The notes below the pieces were generated by a model, which had not been told where the DNA came from, made no database searches, and saw nothing but the letters and a program-made list of their open reading frames with translations. A program made the translations under genes and the position numbers. A stretch of DNA of 64,000 nt from Lasiosphaeris hirsuta (Eukaryota; Ascomycota; Sordariomycetes; Sordariales; Lasiosphaeriaceae): assembly GCA_030549175.1 (NCBI GenBank), contig JAUKUA010000004.1:558001-622000 (forward strand), read 5' to 3'. Shown here piece by piece: positions 46,897 to 57,700 of this stretch. Every line of letters begins with the position of its first letter. Position 1 is the first letter of the stretch.

Positions 46897-48327
46897 ATGA
46901 GTCTGCCAACTGCCATGGATCATCCACGAGCTACCATTCGGCAGCCCGAGAGCCTGAACGGCGGGAATCACGGGGACTGTGGGCCCGATCGGGATGCAAC
47001 CTTTCATCCCATCTCACCGTCGCCGAACCCCACCTCCGGGGAAGTTTGTTTATCGGCCCCACTTCCGGGGCCCGTTTCAGATAACCTTAATTGTTCGGCC
47101 CCACTTACCCCCGGTTCTCATGACAGTCGTCCGGCGAGGCCCGGCAAGCGCCGTCGCCTTACCTACGACTCTTTATGCCCCATATGCCCCTCGAATCTCC
47201 CTTGCAAAACTCTTTACGCCCGGCCCAGCAGCCATCACGCCACAGCATACAACACTGTCACAGCCGACATGACCATGGACCCCAGCGGTGCCGCCACATG
47301 GCCAACAATAGCAAACAACGACCGCCACCCTGCCTCATTGTCCTTTCTCCATCTCCCGGGAGAGATCCGCAACATAATCTATGACATCGCCATGCACTGG
47401 CCGACCTCTTCCCAGCTCTATGCACCTTACAACCGGCGGATTGACTCGTACTACGCCACCAAACGCAAACACAGCCGCACCGACACTGACACCGACACCG
47501 TGACTACTGGCAAAGCTGCCGGGTTCCCCACATACAGCGGTGCTCTTCAGACACCCACAATTCTCCTCCTCTGCCGCCAGGTGACATATGAGTGCTTGCC
47601 GTTTCTGCGGTCACGTCGTATCGTCATTGACCGCCTACCTCCATGGCTCCCCGGCGCCTCCAGACCCATGAGTGTCTCTGAGTTCATCAGCCGACGCACA
47701 CTCCAGAGCGCGCGCAACATCGAGATTCGTGCCCCGCTGGGCCAAGGCGCACTCGGCAGCGGCTGGGTATGGAACGACATCGTCGCCGAGCTACTTTGTA
47801 TCCTTGCCGAATCCAACTCATTCGACAGCTTGCGCATGGTGATATGCATTTTTAACTCTAGCAGCGCCAGCATGTGGGACGTGGAGGCGAAGCACCTGGC
47901 TAAAATCCAGACATGTGTGAGCCTTCCCCCCCCCCCCCTCCTCCCCCCCTTCCCCAATGCGTACCCCTTTGAACACCGACGGGTGTGTGAGCTTGTTGAC
48001 ACGCCATGTAACAGGTCGAGGGCCTCCGCACCAAAAATCCTCGTTTTTGGGCACCTGGAAAAATTGAGGAGATATATTGGGTCGGTAACTCATCATCCAC
48101 TGTCTAGGGGAAACACTGCGCTGACCTTGCCAGACTGTCATCGGCCCAAAGCAGAACCTGGCCAGACGAACTCAATTGGGCGAAGATACCGGCAGTATGT
48201 GACCTTCCAGAATGCATTGGGAACTCAGTTGACATACTTTTCAGCCACAGCTGACTCTGATGCCCAAGAGGTTCGGGCCTACCCTGACAAGACCATTTGG
48301 CCGGGGTCCATCTTAGAGTTTGTGTAG
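46897..48327 (+). CDS. F-box-like/2EXR-type protein
   Basis: Exons: 46897-47916, 48015-48084 and 48134-48327. Intron 1 (47917-48014, 98 nt, GTGAGC...TAACAG) carries a C13 run. Intron 2 (48085-48133, 49 nt) has GTAACT...GCCAG and a GCTGAC branch. The middle exon is read in a different frame from the one visible without splicing, giving VEGLRTKNPRFWAPGKIEEI. The two introns together remove 147 nt, so the outer frame reopens. The CDS is 1,284 nt, or 427 residues. The motif FLHLPGEIRNIIYDIAMHW near residue 150 is the F-box-like/2EXR opening seen in many fungal proteins. TILLLCRQVTYECLPFL follows with the usual conserved Arg-Gln. The first 140 residues are low-complexity. Such proteins may recruit targets to ubiquitin ligases; no substrate can be inferred. 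A later ATG near 47270 is an alternative start. Confidence 0.72.
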   Translation: MSLPTAMDHPRATIRQPESLNGGNHGDCGPDRDATFHPISPSPNPTSGEVCLSAPLPGPVSDNLNCSAPLTPGSHDSRPARPGKRRRLTYDSLCPICPSNLPCKTLYARPSSHHATAYNTVTADMTMDPSGAATWPTIANNDRHPASLSFLHLPGEIRNIIYDIAMHWPTSSQLYAPYNRRIDSYYATKRKHSRTDTDTDTVTTGKAAGFPTYSGALQTPTILLLCRQVTYECLPFLRSRRIVIDRLPPWLPGASRPMSVSEFISRRTLQSARNIEIRAPLGQGALGSGWVWNDIVAELLCILAESNSFDSLRMVICIFNSSSASMWDVEAKHLAKIQTCVSLPPPPLLPPFPNAYPFEHRRVCELVDTPCNRSRASAPKILVFGHLEKLRRYIGSVTHHPLSRGNTALTLPDCHRPKAEPGQTNSIGRRYRQYVTFQNALGTQLTYFSATADSDAQEVRAYPDKTIWPGSILEFV

Positions 48328-49336
48328 GGGGGGGATAGCGGGTTTTATCGAAGGGGGAGGAGGGGAATGGGGAGAAGCGTCGTGCCTGAGTTCGTTTAGT
48401 GGGCTAGATTTAATGCGATAGGGTTTGCTCAGGAAAGAAACACATTCTGAAGCTTCGCAAAGGATTCTCAATCATGTTGAATACATCTCCCTACCGTGTT
48501 GATAACACTTCTCTCCTATATCGAAGAGTCCTCTGCTATTTTGGAAATTCGCTTCCACCATTTTGAATTGTCAACCTGCTGTCTAGTAGTGTGGGATTAG
48601 TGGGAACAAAGGGAAGTCTTAGAACATTCTCGAGGTCCTCACTACAACTTTCAGGGGTTCTTCGTAACCCAGTCTTACATCCAGCCGGCGACTTCATTCT
48701 CAAAGTTACGGGGTCGAATGACGGCATTTTGAGCACCTAACTTCTCTGAATGGTCCATCAGATCGGTAGGTCTCGAGGGACCAAGGGTGGGGAATTCCTT
48801 GTCTACTGATTGTGGAGTGCGAAAGTCATTGATAGCGCTGATCATTGCTTTGGCGGCCTTGTCTGAGATCAGTGCCTTGAACTTGAACGCTGAGTTTCAG
48901 CTCTGGGTTGGCGAAGTGTTGCTCAATGCGATCATACCTCAAGGGAATTTTACCTTGCTCTTCCCCACCAGTATCCGCGGAAAGCAAGAACGAAGGGGAA
49001 GAAGAAGTGGGCGAGAATCGTCTTTTTCACCGGGGTGAGAGTGTTAGCAAAAGCGTGGCATTTGCACCACCCGCATACCATATACACAGGATATGACCGC
49101 TATTGTGCAGCCCGTGAATCTGGAGAGTCTACAGGTGGAAACAAAGATAATACGCTGTAAGAGTAAGGAGACAGATGCCAAGCCTGACCCAGCGTTGCTT
49201 TAGCGACACCTGAAGGCCGGCATCTCCCTGGGCGGGATACATTCATCCAGGGGTAGCTGATCGGAACCGGCAGAGCTACTGTGAACAAACTGCGACGAGC
49301 AAAATATCCTCCGTATGGGAGAGGGCAAAAAGAAAT
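48328..49336. other. Convergent spacer with one protein-like block
   Basis: Apart from the low-confidence block at 48675-48890 on the minus strand, nothing is supported. Confidence 0.4.
48675..48890 (-). pseudogene. Protein-like block, possible exon or relic
   Basis: On the minus strand, after a possible acceptor AACTCAG at about 48891, an open frame runs about 70 codons to TAA at 48675. It includes FKFKALISDKAAKAMISAIN, then RTPQSVDKEFPTLGPSRPTD and NAVIRPRNFENEVAGWM. The composition is protein-like but I do not recognise the family. In-frame stops lie just upstream and no clear upstream exon was found, so it may be the remaining last exon of a decayed gene. Confidence 0.25.
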
Positions 49337-49443
49337 TATATCGGTGTGATTCAAACCCCCGCCCTTTTGGACAACGGAATCTAGTAGATAGAATTAAGGA
49401 TATCTCCCTAATGTAGCGCATTAGACCGCTCAGTCACGATACC
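49337..49443 (-). pseudogene. Decayed class II (Leu-like) tRNA
   Basis: On the minus strand the ends GGTATCG (49437-49443) and CGATATA (49337-49343) pair at six of seven positions. The D-arm region TGACTGAGCGGTCTAATGCG resembles the leucine-tRNA consensus TGGCCGAGCGGTCTAAGGCG with mainly transition changes. The T loop reads TTTGAAT, but its stem (GGGGG against CACAC) has two mismatches. The 107-nt length fits a long variable arm plus an intron, but I could not find an anticodon stem that pairs. It is therefore probably not functional. Confidence 0.5.
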
Positions 49444-49886
49444 ATGCTTGTTCGATGTGGGGATAGGTGGAAAAGAGATCCATGTCCGGTTGTGTCAGTT
49501 AGCGAGTAGGATGCCAGAATGAACACTTGGCTCATTGCTCTCGATATGTTTGCATGCAAGACTGGGGGTGACCTCACGAGCCACATTTCACAATAAAGGG
49601 AGTGCGTCGCAATCACTGCCCGTGGTGATGCTGGTGGAAGTACGAGAGGTTCTAAGGGTTACCGAACAGACAAGAACTGATACAATTTCTGAATTGAGTT
49701 TGTACTCACAAAAAGTCATGTCCTAGTCCAGCTGAAGGCTGCTAGAGGAACATAATGGACATAAAGCTGTTGGCAGAATAATCCCCCGTTGCGAAACCTA
49801 ACCCTAAACACCCATAATGCGTATCGTTCTCATGTCATCCCCCCTCGTAACATCCTCAGTCATAATAGTTGAGCCCATCCCACGCT
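49444..49886. other. Spacer downstream of GCP4
   Basis: Likely the GCP4 3' UTR; nothing else seen. Confidence 0.4.
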
Positions 49887-52287
49887 CTACATCTCCTCAA
49901 CACTACCTCCTCCAAACCAACTCCCAAAATCCAGCTTCATCAACAGCCGGTCTACACCTCCCACCCTCCTCGGGGCGTACTGGCCGGCCTCCCTAACTCC
50001 ATCCCCCTCCCCGTCATCCCCACCAACCCCCTCCCCAAAGCCCACAAGAAAATTTCCCGCCTCCAGCCGCCTCAACTCTGCTATCAGCCCCTCGATCCCC
50101 CTCTTCACCCTCCCCTCGACCCCGCGAATCTCCCCCTGGACATCCCTCTCCTCCCTGACGAGGTCGACAAAGGCGTCGACGACGCCCACGTCCGCCTCAA
50201 GGTCCGCAGCGGTCCACACCGAGTGAAGCCGGTGGATGAGAGCCACGAGGCGGTCAAGGTGCGCGAGGAGCTCGTAGAGGGGATCTGTGAAGGACTGCTG
50301 GGAGAGGAGAAGGCGGTGGACGAGGGTCCGGAGGTAGAGACGGTGGGCCGTTGCCAGGGTTTGGGGGTCGTGCGGGTGTTGGGAATCGGATTCTGCGCTG
50401 GAGGGGTCTTGCGTGGCGGGTCTGGCGGTTGCGGGGGAGAGCCAGATGTCGTCGCCGTCGGCGGGTTCATCGATAGGGGGGTTGTTTGGTGGTCTTGGTT
50501 TGGATTTGGAGGTATCGTCTGGTCTTTGGTCGTCATTACCAGTTGTGAGCCATTGGTGAAAGCCCTCCGAGAGACCACCGACAACCTCGATCTGGAGGTA
50601 GCCCTCGGTTTCGCCTAGAAAGAAGATGGCGGCGCTGGCCGTCGCCCACGCGTTTCGCAAGATCTGTGACCGAGAATCGTGTCGGCGGCGGAGGAGTCGC
50701 ACCTTCTCCCTCCCGGCGCGTGTACTCCCAAAGGGGGGGCTGGGAGAAGCTGGGTGATGTCGGCGGAGAGATGTAATCTTCCAAAGGTCGGTAAGCCGAA
50801 TGTGGGCTCGTCTCAGAGAAAGCAAATAGGAGTTGATGGCAGTATATGTTTGTAGGTCAGAAGGACTGAGGAAGAGGTCTAACGGCGAGGGTATTTGAAG
50901 AGTCAGAATGACCGGGACGGAAAATAAAAGGTTGCGGAAGGGTGTAGGTGCAATGGCTGAAAGGCCACCTTCTGTAGCAGCGGGAGTCATCGGGGTGGGC
51001 GGCTTTGACTTTGACAGCGTGAGCCGTAAGAGATCTCTGCCCATTTCGAGCCCTTCATCCTCCTCAGCATGTTCGCCCTGCATAGAGCCCATAGCCGCCC
51101 ATGTCCTCGCAAGTACAGCGGCTATCTCGCCGTCTTTTACCACTACGTTTCCAATGCCTTCTCGCTTCTCGTATGCGAGGTTTTCGGCCCGCCGCCAGCG
51201 GCTCCGTATCTTCTCATCTGCTTGTTGTGTCAATGCCATGGCGAACTCGCCGCGGCGGAGAAGAAAAAAGTCGCGAAGCAGCTGCAGCGTCTCGAGAACT
51301 CTGCTCTGGGGTAGGAGCCGCTGCAATGTTGTTCTTGATAAGTAGTGTCTTATATCGGTTATCGTCCTGGAAAAGGAAGCCGGATCTAGCGGGTGCTTGA
51401 GCGCGGCAAGTTGCGTGAGCTGTGTAGAAAGGTGGTCGGTCCCCCGAAGGCTAGGATCCTCAGCGCTCTTGACGCGGATCTGATTCAAAGACCTCCCGAT
51501 GAACAGCATAGAGGCTGCTGTGGACGGTGTCACAAACGAAGGCAATAGCTTGGAAACGCAGGCATATTCCTTTCAAATGTTAGAACAAACACGAGGCAGA
51601 CAGCCTTTCTTTCAGCGATTCGTACCTCTGCAACGTCCCCATCCTGCTGGACAAAAAAGTCGTCTGCGCCAAAGCTTGGCAATTTCCCATATAGTATCCA
51701 CGCCGACACCTGCTTGAGCCAGGCGACTTCAGCAACAGCTACTAGACTCCTCGCCGTCTCCTCGACGTCTAGATACCCCGTCTGCAGCTCGCTCCTCAGC
51801 CGATCAATGACCTTTGCCCCGGTACATGGCGTCCCGGACCCATCATCTTTTGACGCCCGTTCCGTGTGGAGCATAAACTGAACCAGCTCCCAGAGCCACT
51901 CCATGCGCCTCGTCCAGCCATCAAACTCGCCCACGACAGCCGTCAGGGGCACAATATTATACGCGCCAACTAGCCCCGCGTCCTTGCGCAGGATCGTGTC
52001 TTCGACCTCAAGCACCTTTCGCTGAAAGGCTGAGAGGTGGATCGAGTCTATCGCGGCGGCGACTGCGCGACAGATGACGGACGAGTGGGAGGCGGCGATC
52101 TGGGCGGCGAAGCTGATCAGCTTGACGTGCAAGCCGCTGAGGCGGGCGAGGGATGCGAGCAGGGCGCGTTCGGACGGCGAGATGACGCTGCTGTCGCCCA
52201 GCGCATTGTCATGGGCGCCTGGGGTGCCGGCCGCTCGAAGCAGGGGGATGGGTGTCCGGAGAGGGAAAGGAGGATTTCGTGGAGCAT
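49887..52287 (-). CDS. GCP4: Gamma-tubulin complex component 4 (Spc97/Spc98 family), apparent frameshift near the start
   Basis: GRIP-domain subunit of the gamma-tubulin ring complex that nucleates microtubules at spindle pole bodies. Exons on the minus strand: 52287-51626 and 51569-49887. The intron 51570-51625 (56 nt, GTACGA...GAAAG with TCTAACA branch) joins GDVAE to EYACVSKLLPSF. Strong family motifs are SERALLASLARLSGLHVKLI, AAAIDSIHLSAFQRKVLEVE, VGAYNIVPLTAVVGEFDGWT, WLKQVSAWILYGKLPSFG and FVTPSTAASMLFIGRSLNQI. The expected N-terminus MLHEILLSLSGHPSP starts at ATG 52287, but it is one base out of frame with LLRAAGTPGAHDNA. The shift falls at a run of five G (52243-52247; C on the coding strand). 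The exon total of 2,345 nt is one short of a multiple of three; one more base there would give 781 residues. An alternative upstream ATG at 52342 stays in frame but gives an atypical N-terminus. Residues about 475-530 form a disordered insert. Confidence 0.88.
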
Positions 52288-53082
52288 GTTGGCGTGGTTG
52301 CGACGCTGGAGATCCGGGGAGCTCGTCAATAACCGGCAGCATTACCTCGTAGGGGATCCCTTACCGCTTCTTCCCGACATGCGGTGTGGTTTCCTGCGAC
52401 CGTCGCTCTCTAAGGTCTTGGAAGAATAGGATTAGGGTTCCGAGGAGTTCAAATCGGCAGCACATGGGGACAGCGGGGTGAGGGACGGGAGTGTCTTGTC
52501 GCGGCTCAGGTCTGGCGGGGTTTGAACTGTGCAGGGAGCTTGCTTGCAGGGAAAACAGTCGAAGGCAACGTCTAGCAAAAACAAAAGCTGCAATAAATCA
52601 ACACAAAAACAACGGCTTTAATTCCTAAGTTCTCATCATGGCTGAGATTCGCCCAACGGGCCTGACTTCAGTCGTTCCACGTCGACGGGGAAAGAAGGGA
52701 GAGGAGGGATAGAAGTTGGCGCAAGTGAGCCTCAGCACCTGACACCTCCCCGCAACGCGATCCGAGCGTCTTTGAGACGCGACTGGCCAGGGCTGTACGG
52801 AATAGCTCCAGAGGATTTCGCGGTCACATGATGAGATTCTGCCCAATCGAAATGCCAAGTGCCACTCGGATTTCTTCCCACTCAACCGCGAGCAGCTTGG
52901 CCAGCGGTTGCTCAGAGCCGAGAGCTGCTACGACACCTCACCGCCGGCTCCGAGTGCCCAGTCTATCAAAATCGAGATATCTGCTAATAAATAAGACACA
53001 GCGCCAATTATTCATTGGAGCGTCAATCTGAACATCTACTTCTCTCATCGCGCCGCGACCCTTCCCCCCTCACGCTTCCGGC
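52288..53082. other. GCP4 upstream region and spartin-type gene 3' flank
   Basis: About 800 bp with no supported gene; it contains the GCP4 promoter and the 3' UTR of the next leftward gene. Confidence 0.4.
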
Positions 53083-54747
53083 TCAGGGCTTAGGGCCTGG
53101 CTTGGGACCTTCCAGCGCCAAAGGCTTCTTGCCCTCTGCAATCGTCAGGGTTTCCGTCTCCGCTGCGTCAGGAACGCCAATTGCTGCACCATCGTTCCCC
53201 CCAACAATCACTTGCTGGCCGGATGCTGTTCGTCCCACAACCATTCCCTTCGCTACACTCTTGATGATAGCCCTTCTCGACACGCCTGTCACGTCAATAT
53301 AGACTAGGCCTACATTCTTGACGCCGCCCCCGATGCTCCGAGAAACATCGCCGGCCTCCTCACCCCACTTGTGTGTCACAACCGTCGACGCCGCTTCTGA
53401 TGTGGACGCCAAGAGATGTTTGCCAGCTTGTTCAACGCCGTCCATGACCGTCGAAAACGCCATCAAGCTCTTGTTGAGCAGGCCTGGCTTGTAGTCGGGT
53501 ATCGGTGTTCCGTCTGGCCCAAATCCCTTGCCGCCGCCACCGACCTTCTTTCCATGTCCGCCGAGTGTGGCTCCGACAGACTGTGCAAAATGGCCGATTT
53601 GGCCGACCGTCTTGGCTGACAGGCTCGCAGCCCCACCAGTGAAGGCACTGATGCGCCGGATGTGCTCTTTCGTCGTCGGGTTGAACGTCAGGGGCTTTGC
53701 GGCCGGCTGTGTCTTCTTGGTGAAGGTGTCCGCGCTGCCCTGGAGCGCCTTGGCCACCATATCTGAGCCTGTGATGATGAGGCGAGAGGCTGCGGATGCA
53801 TTCGATACAATAAACGACTTCTTGTATGCAGGGTGCATCTCTGCTTCGAGTAGCTCGGGGGAAATTGGTGCGATGCCGATGCTCTGTCCTCCGTCGCTGG
53901 GTAAAGTGATCTCAACCGGGTCTACAGGGTCCCTGTTAGCCATGGCTTTTTAAACGGTATGTGGGGGGCTAACCTTTGGATCCATGCTTCAGCGCGTCAT
54001 CCTCGACAAAATGGAAGTCGTTAGTCAACTCTCCAATGACACTTCCATCTTCTTCGTCGACGAGGACGATCTGGCCCTGGTGAGCAGCGCTGTGGCTTCC
54101 TCGCGCATAACCCTCGCCGGGCATGAACGCCGCCGGGTTGTACGCAGGGAGCTCTTCCTTCGTTGACCCCTTGGACTTGGACGAAGACACGCTCTTCTCG
54201 CCCTTTGCCTGCCCCCCGGCCTTTTCACTCTTCCCGGTCTTGGGAGGTGGTGCCCTTTCGAGGAAGGCGGTGCATTGTGCTAGGATGGTCTCGAACGTGT
54301 CTACGTCCTCCTGGATCCCTTTGCGGCTGTCTCCAGTGGGAAATTCAATTCTCGTGAAGGCGCCGCTGTCTGGGCCAAGATCCCAGCGGGGGATCAAGTA
54401 GCTTCTTGGCGGCTGGTGATAGATCTGGGTCGTGGCTGGGAGCGGGAGGTCCAACTCGGGTGGAAGGTGGAGGTGGAGATAAAAGTCTTGCTCCGCGCTC
54501 GAGCCTTCGGGGTCAACGGCGGGATCGGCGAAGCCAGAGGTAGTCGGGACCATGAGCAGCGACAGTGTCTGCGGGCCCGCAGGCGTGAGCGATTCCTCCT
54601 TGCCATTGACGATGTGGTAGGCTGTCACGCCGTTGATGGCGTAAAGCAGCTTGGGATCCTGGTGAGCGCCTGCTGTCAGCTCCCCTATCTGGGATTGTGT
54701 TGATTCATCAAAACAGAGGCGGGCCTCACATTGTGGCCTGACGCCAT
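53083..54747 (-). CDS. Senescence/spartin-domain protein
   Basis: Exons on the minus strand: 54747-54730 (only 18 nt, MASGHN), 54658-53974 and 53921-53083. The introns are 54659-54729 (71 nt, GTGAGG...ACCAG with GCTGAC branch) and 53922-53973 (52 nt, GTTAGC...TGTAG with GCTAAC branch). Total 1,542 nt, or 513 residues. The second splice was chosen over a nearer AG because only it gives GSK-DPVEITLPS in frame. An unspliced alternative start at 54787 exists but adds an atypical N-terminus. Conserved motifs are DPKLLYAINGVTAYHI, PPELDLPLPATTQIYHQPPR and EDVDTFETILAQCTAFLE. The C-terminal senescence domain has GVKNVGLVYIDVTGVSRRAI and KSVAKGMVVG. The linker near residue 190 is Ser/Lys-rich. Spartin relatives in other eukaryotes bind lipid droplets and endosomal membranes; the fungal role is not established here. 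Confidence 0.85.
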
Positions 54748-57700
54748 CGTCGCCAAGTTCGATGAAGTGAATAGATGCAACTTGCACTTGCGACTGGATT
54801 GCTCGCGGATGAATCTGAGTTGGTGTGAAAATGCAGTCGCAGAACGGGCGGGCAGATGGTCAGGTTGGGGCCCCTCTCAGAAACACACTGGCAGTACTTT
54901 CGCAATCGCACGAGGGCCAGAGGCGGGGTTATCTTTGTTGGAGTTGAAAATAGCATCTGGGCATCACCCCGCGGCCGCAAGGCGCTTAAAGCTGGCTCTT
55001 GTGTGGAGCAAGCGCGAGAGGCCTCTGAACTGAGAACTGGAAGCGATGTCATTGGATGTGCCGGCCGCACCAAGGCACCCATCCGTCGCAGCTTTTTGGG
55101 GGCAATAAGAAACAAAGACGGGCAGAGGGGCCAGCCTAACGTCTTGGTCTGCGACAGCATCAAGGCGGTGCGAAAGCGGGAAACTCGCGAAACTCGCGAC
55201 AACCTTACTCTCGCCGCGATGCACTTACCTGCCTCACCTTGGGGAACCATCGGTGGGTTGGACATCGCTTGCTTCACGCGCCGGACGTGTGGTCACCCAG
55301 CAAGGGCTACCAATCTGTAACCACCCATTCAGAACATTCCACTCCACATTCCACTTGGCCGACGCTGAATAAAAGGCGCTTCCATCCAGCCCTCCCCATA
55401 CTGCTGGGATCGAGCATGGCTCCTGGACACTAGTGTGAAGCACAGGATCGAGCCGGACTTTAAAAGCCCCGTAATATCGTCATGACGGAGCAGTGGCCCT
55501 GGTCTTCTGCAATGCCATGCAGTGCTAAGTCCCGTGGTAAGTACGAAGTACGCACTTGCAGGTCCTGGGGTGGCGAGGATAGAACAGAACAGAGCGTTTG
55601 ACAAAAAGGACCAGCCTGCATTCGTCAAAATGCCCCTGTCGAGTTGCACATCCATCGCACCACTTGCCGAAGACCAAAAGAGCCTGCTGTTGATGCAGGC
55701 GGCCATTTTCGCGTTTCAACGCTGCACCGAGATCTCCAGCTCCCCTCCGCTGCCATCTACCCTCTTACCCCCCACAGAGGCAGCGAGAATAGAAGCGGCT
55801 GGACAGCAACAAGAGAAGCCATCCCACATCAGGCATCGCAGGCAACCCCCAATTTTGCACCCATCGCTAGCAAACAGCGGCATCTGCTGAACCTCGTCTG
55901 ATCGTCCTTCAGTCGGAGCGCGTCGTGACATGTCGACAGGTCTCGGGAAAAGGCCACCAAGTCGAATCAGAGCTGTTGTTGCAACCGAGTGGCTGCAGCA
56001 CGCAAGTCCCGATTCGGCCTTGGTTTTGTGCGCCGATGACCATCGCACCTGGACGCGCCCTTGGCCACGGAATACAACGAGGCAGGGTAGGGATACGTGT
56101 AAAGAGAAATGCCACGGGGTATGGAGCTGACGAGGGCCAAAATCGACAGGATACGGGAAAGGGACACGGGAGCGATCCGTTCCTGTCCGTAAGATGACTG
56201 GCAGACAGGCCGTCCCTCCACCAGTGATCGCGCCTGCACGCAATGACCCCCAGAGACCGCAGGTCGGTTACGGCAGTCAGAACCAGATACAGCAAGAACC
56301 CAGGACCCAGCATTCAGCATCTGGCACCCGTCCAAGAGTAGCCAACAGGGAGCCTTCCCGGACAATTCAAAGGCGGCCCCGGATCAGAGCTTCGCCATGG
56401 TTTGGATCCGAGGAAGTCGTGATGTACGTGCAGTCGAAACTGAGGCTACAGCGCAGAACTAATATCCCGCCTATGGACTGAAAATGCATGCCTGTTATCT
56501 GAGAGGGCGTTGGAATGAACTTAGATCCGCCACCAAGCGGAAGCAGCGGGCATTTTGGGCAACGCCTGATGCGGGATCTCTCTCTCTCTCTCTCTCTCTC
56601 TCATCGCAGCCCGACAGGGTATCAACCCGAGCTCCGTCTAGTCCTCCGTGACTCGAGTCCACTGCCTGTCCGCTTGGCGTTGCACCACAGGAAAGAGGAA
56701 AGAGGTGGTGACCACAGGGCGCACGCGGAAGTCAGGTCTTGACTGTCCCACCTGCCGCGAGGAGACAGAAGAGGAAGAAACACCCCCCGTCCGCTGACTG
56801 CCGTCGTCGCAGCTGCCGATCTCGGCAAAGAGGGGACACGGCTAGGAAAGCTGCCCGACGTCGCCGCGCCCAGCTCTGGAGAGTTTGGGATGCAGCAATG
56901 TGGGAGCGATGGAAATGAAGAGGCATATGTAAAACATGCATCAAGTGTAGTCATGGGGCTAAGCGACTTGAGGTTTTATATGACAGGATCGAAGGCCGCC
57001 GCTGTCTAGATAAGGAGGGCTGTTGTTACGGTTGGCGGCCTGCGGTTTGCGCCATACCTTCTTTTTTCTCCACGCTTTTGTTTTATTTTTTTCGTTGGCA
57101 CGCGTGTCTAGATAAAAAAATCTTGGGGTGCGCTTCTAGCGGGTAGCGGGGGTGGTCCGAGGGCACGCTTGCATGCCGCTGGCAGGGGCCAAGGTTTTGC
57201 TGAACAATCGCGCGGCGAACACCTCCCCCTGGCAGGCAAATGGAGGCAAGGCAGGGGGGGGGGGGGTTGCTCGGAGGTTCCCTTGTTCCTCCTGGACGGC
57301 ACGCATCCCCCCCATTCCCCCTCTGTCCCTAATTGGGAATTTGGGACGTGGGGTGCAAAGAGCCTCGTTCGTCAATTCGCCGGAGAAAAGAGTGGCCAAC
57401 CAGAAAAAGCAAAAGAGAAGTAGGAAAAAGAAAAACAGAGAACCGATTTCGTCGTCGGTGCAGAAGAGAGCCGGCGCCGGGGGACTGGGTCCGTTTTCGC
57501 GTTCTCTGCTATCGTTGGCGGCCGTTGGTGGTGAGAGCAAGGATGCAACCTCGATTGCATTGGATCGGTGCCCGTGATCGCCAGGACGGTGGATGAGGAG
57601 GGATGACAGACGGTGTATGGTGGAATGGGGTGGAATGGAGGGAACCAGAAGTAGAACCAGAATGCGGGCTGCACGGCGTTGGGAAACATGGGAAACAGCA

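Noticed and set aside
53932..53973. Nearer splice acceptor (GCTAACAG) in the spartin-domain gene
   Set aside because: It puts the next exon out of frame; the TGTAG acceptor at 53922 restores GSK-DPVEIT and a length divisible by three.
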